Of a stretch of DNA of 64,000 bases, positions 63,957 through 64,000 are shown in pieces (the stretch's first letter is position 1; every line of letters starts with the position of its first letter). The notes below the pieces were generated by a model. It saw nothing but the letters and a program-made list of their open reading frames with translations. It searched no databases and had not been told where the DNA came from. Source of the stretch: Comamonas testosteroni (GTDB lineage: Bacteria > Pseudomonadota > Gammaproteobacteria > Burkholderiales > Burkholderiaceae_C); the NCBI RefSeq assembly GCF_030505195.1, contig NZ_CP129672.1, positions 4,312,501-4,376,500 of the forward strand, in the 5' to 3' direction. The position numbers and the translations under genes were made by a program.

Positions 63957-64000
63957 TGTAGGCATGGTCCTGCAATTGGCTTTTGCATATCAAGTCATGA

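Overview
The window reads as ordinary chromosome of a high-GC beta-proteobacterium of the order Burkholderiales, most likely a Comamonas-type Comamonadaceae. This rests on gene content (PmbA-DarP-MogA block, many Bug/TctC and LivK-type binding proteins, a general porin, MoxR-DUF58-TgpA-MltB operon) and on small dispersed repeats that I associate with that family. I see no tRNA, rRNA, CRISPR array, transposase, integrase or prophage gene.

Layout. 1-6.6 kb: the tail of trmJ, cysE, two nitroreductase paralogues flanking a LivK-type binding protein, then a TPP riboswitch and thiC. 6.8-16.8 kb: a two-partner secretion locus on the minus strand, with a TpsB outer-membrane transporter followed by a very large repetitive TpsA adhesin. 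The adhesin is interrupted by one in-frame TAG. 17-23.4 kb: a second LivK-type protein, mogA, darP, pmbA, a small winged-helix regulator, a MASE1-like membrane protein and an EamA-type exporter. 23.6-26.3 kb: a PAS-PAS-GAF-GGDEF-EAL cyclic-di-GMP protein split by a frameshift in a CG-dinucleotide tract. 26.4-32.6 kb: an aldarate-type catabolic operon (Bug receptor, UxaA/GarD dehydratase, aldehyde dehydrogenase, HpaI/GarL aldolase) with a divergent LysR regulator. 32.9-35 kb: a dmlA/dmlR-like divergent pair. 35-41.5 kb: yqeY, rpsU, a BMP-family lipoprotein, a BaiN-type flavoprotein, a thioesterase, cobA and ybiB. 41.5-46.6 kb: a LysR-controlled operon of alcohol dehydrogenase, an unrecognised protein, a Bug receptor and a porin. 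46.7-52 kb: a DUF937 protein, a CBS protein, tsaD, wrbA, hsp20 and a third LivK-type protein. 52-57.3 kb: the MoxR-DUF58-TgpA-MltB operon. 57.3-63.8 kb: a deacetylase-family protein, an enoyl-CoA hydratase, etfBA, a fourth LivK-type protein and a nitronate monooxygenase. The right edge carries a perfect FNR/ANR-type box for a gene outside the window.

How it works together. Much of the window concerns scavenging of organic acids. Seven periplasmic binding proteins of three families (LivK, Bug/TctC, BMP) have no membrane-transport genes beside them, so they must use permeases encoded elsewhere. Two LysR-controlled clusters pair such receptors with catabolic enzymes, and etfBA supplies the electron sink for acyl-CoA dehydrogenases.

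The most notable signals are the two single-event lesions (amber codon in the adhesin, dinucleotide-tract frameshift in the c-di-GMP protein), the near-identical 11-unit 219-bp repeat, a pair of about 95-bp palindromic intergenic elements, a possible 77-bp MITE, and the unrecognised protein inside the porin/Bug operon. I did not find a convincing wholly new system.
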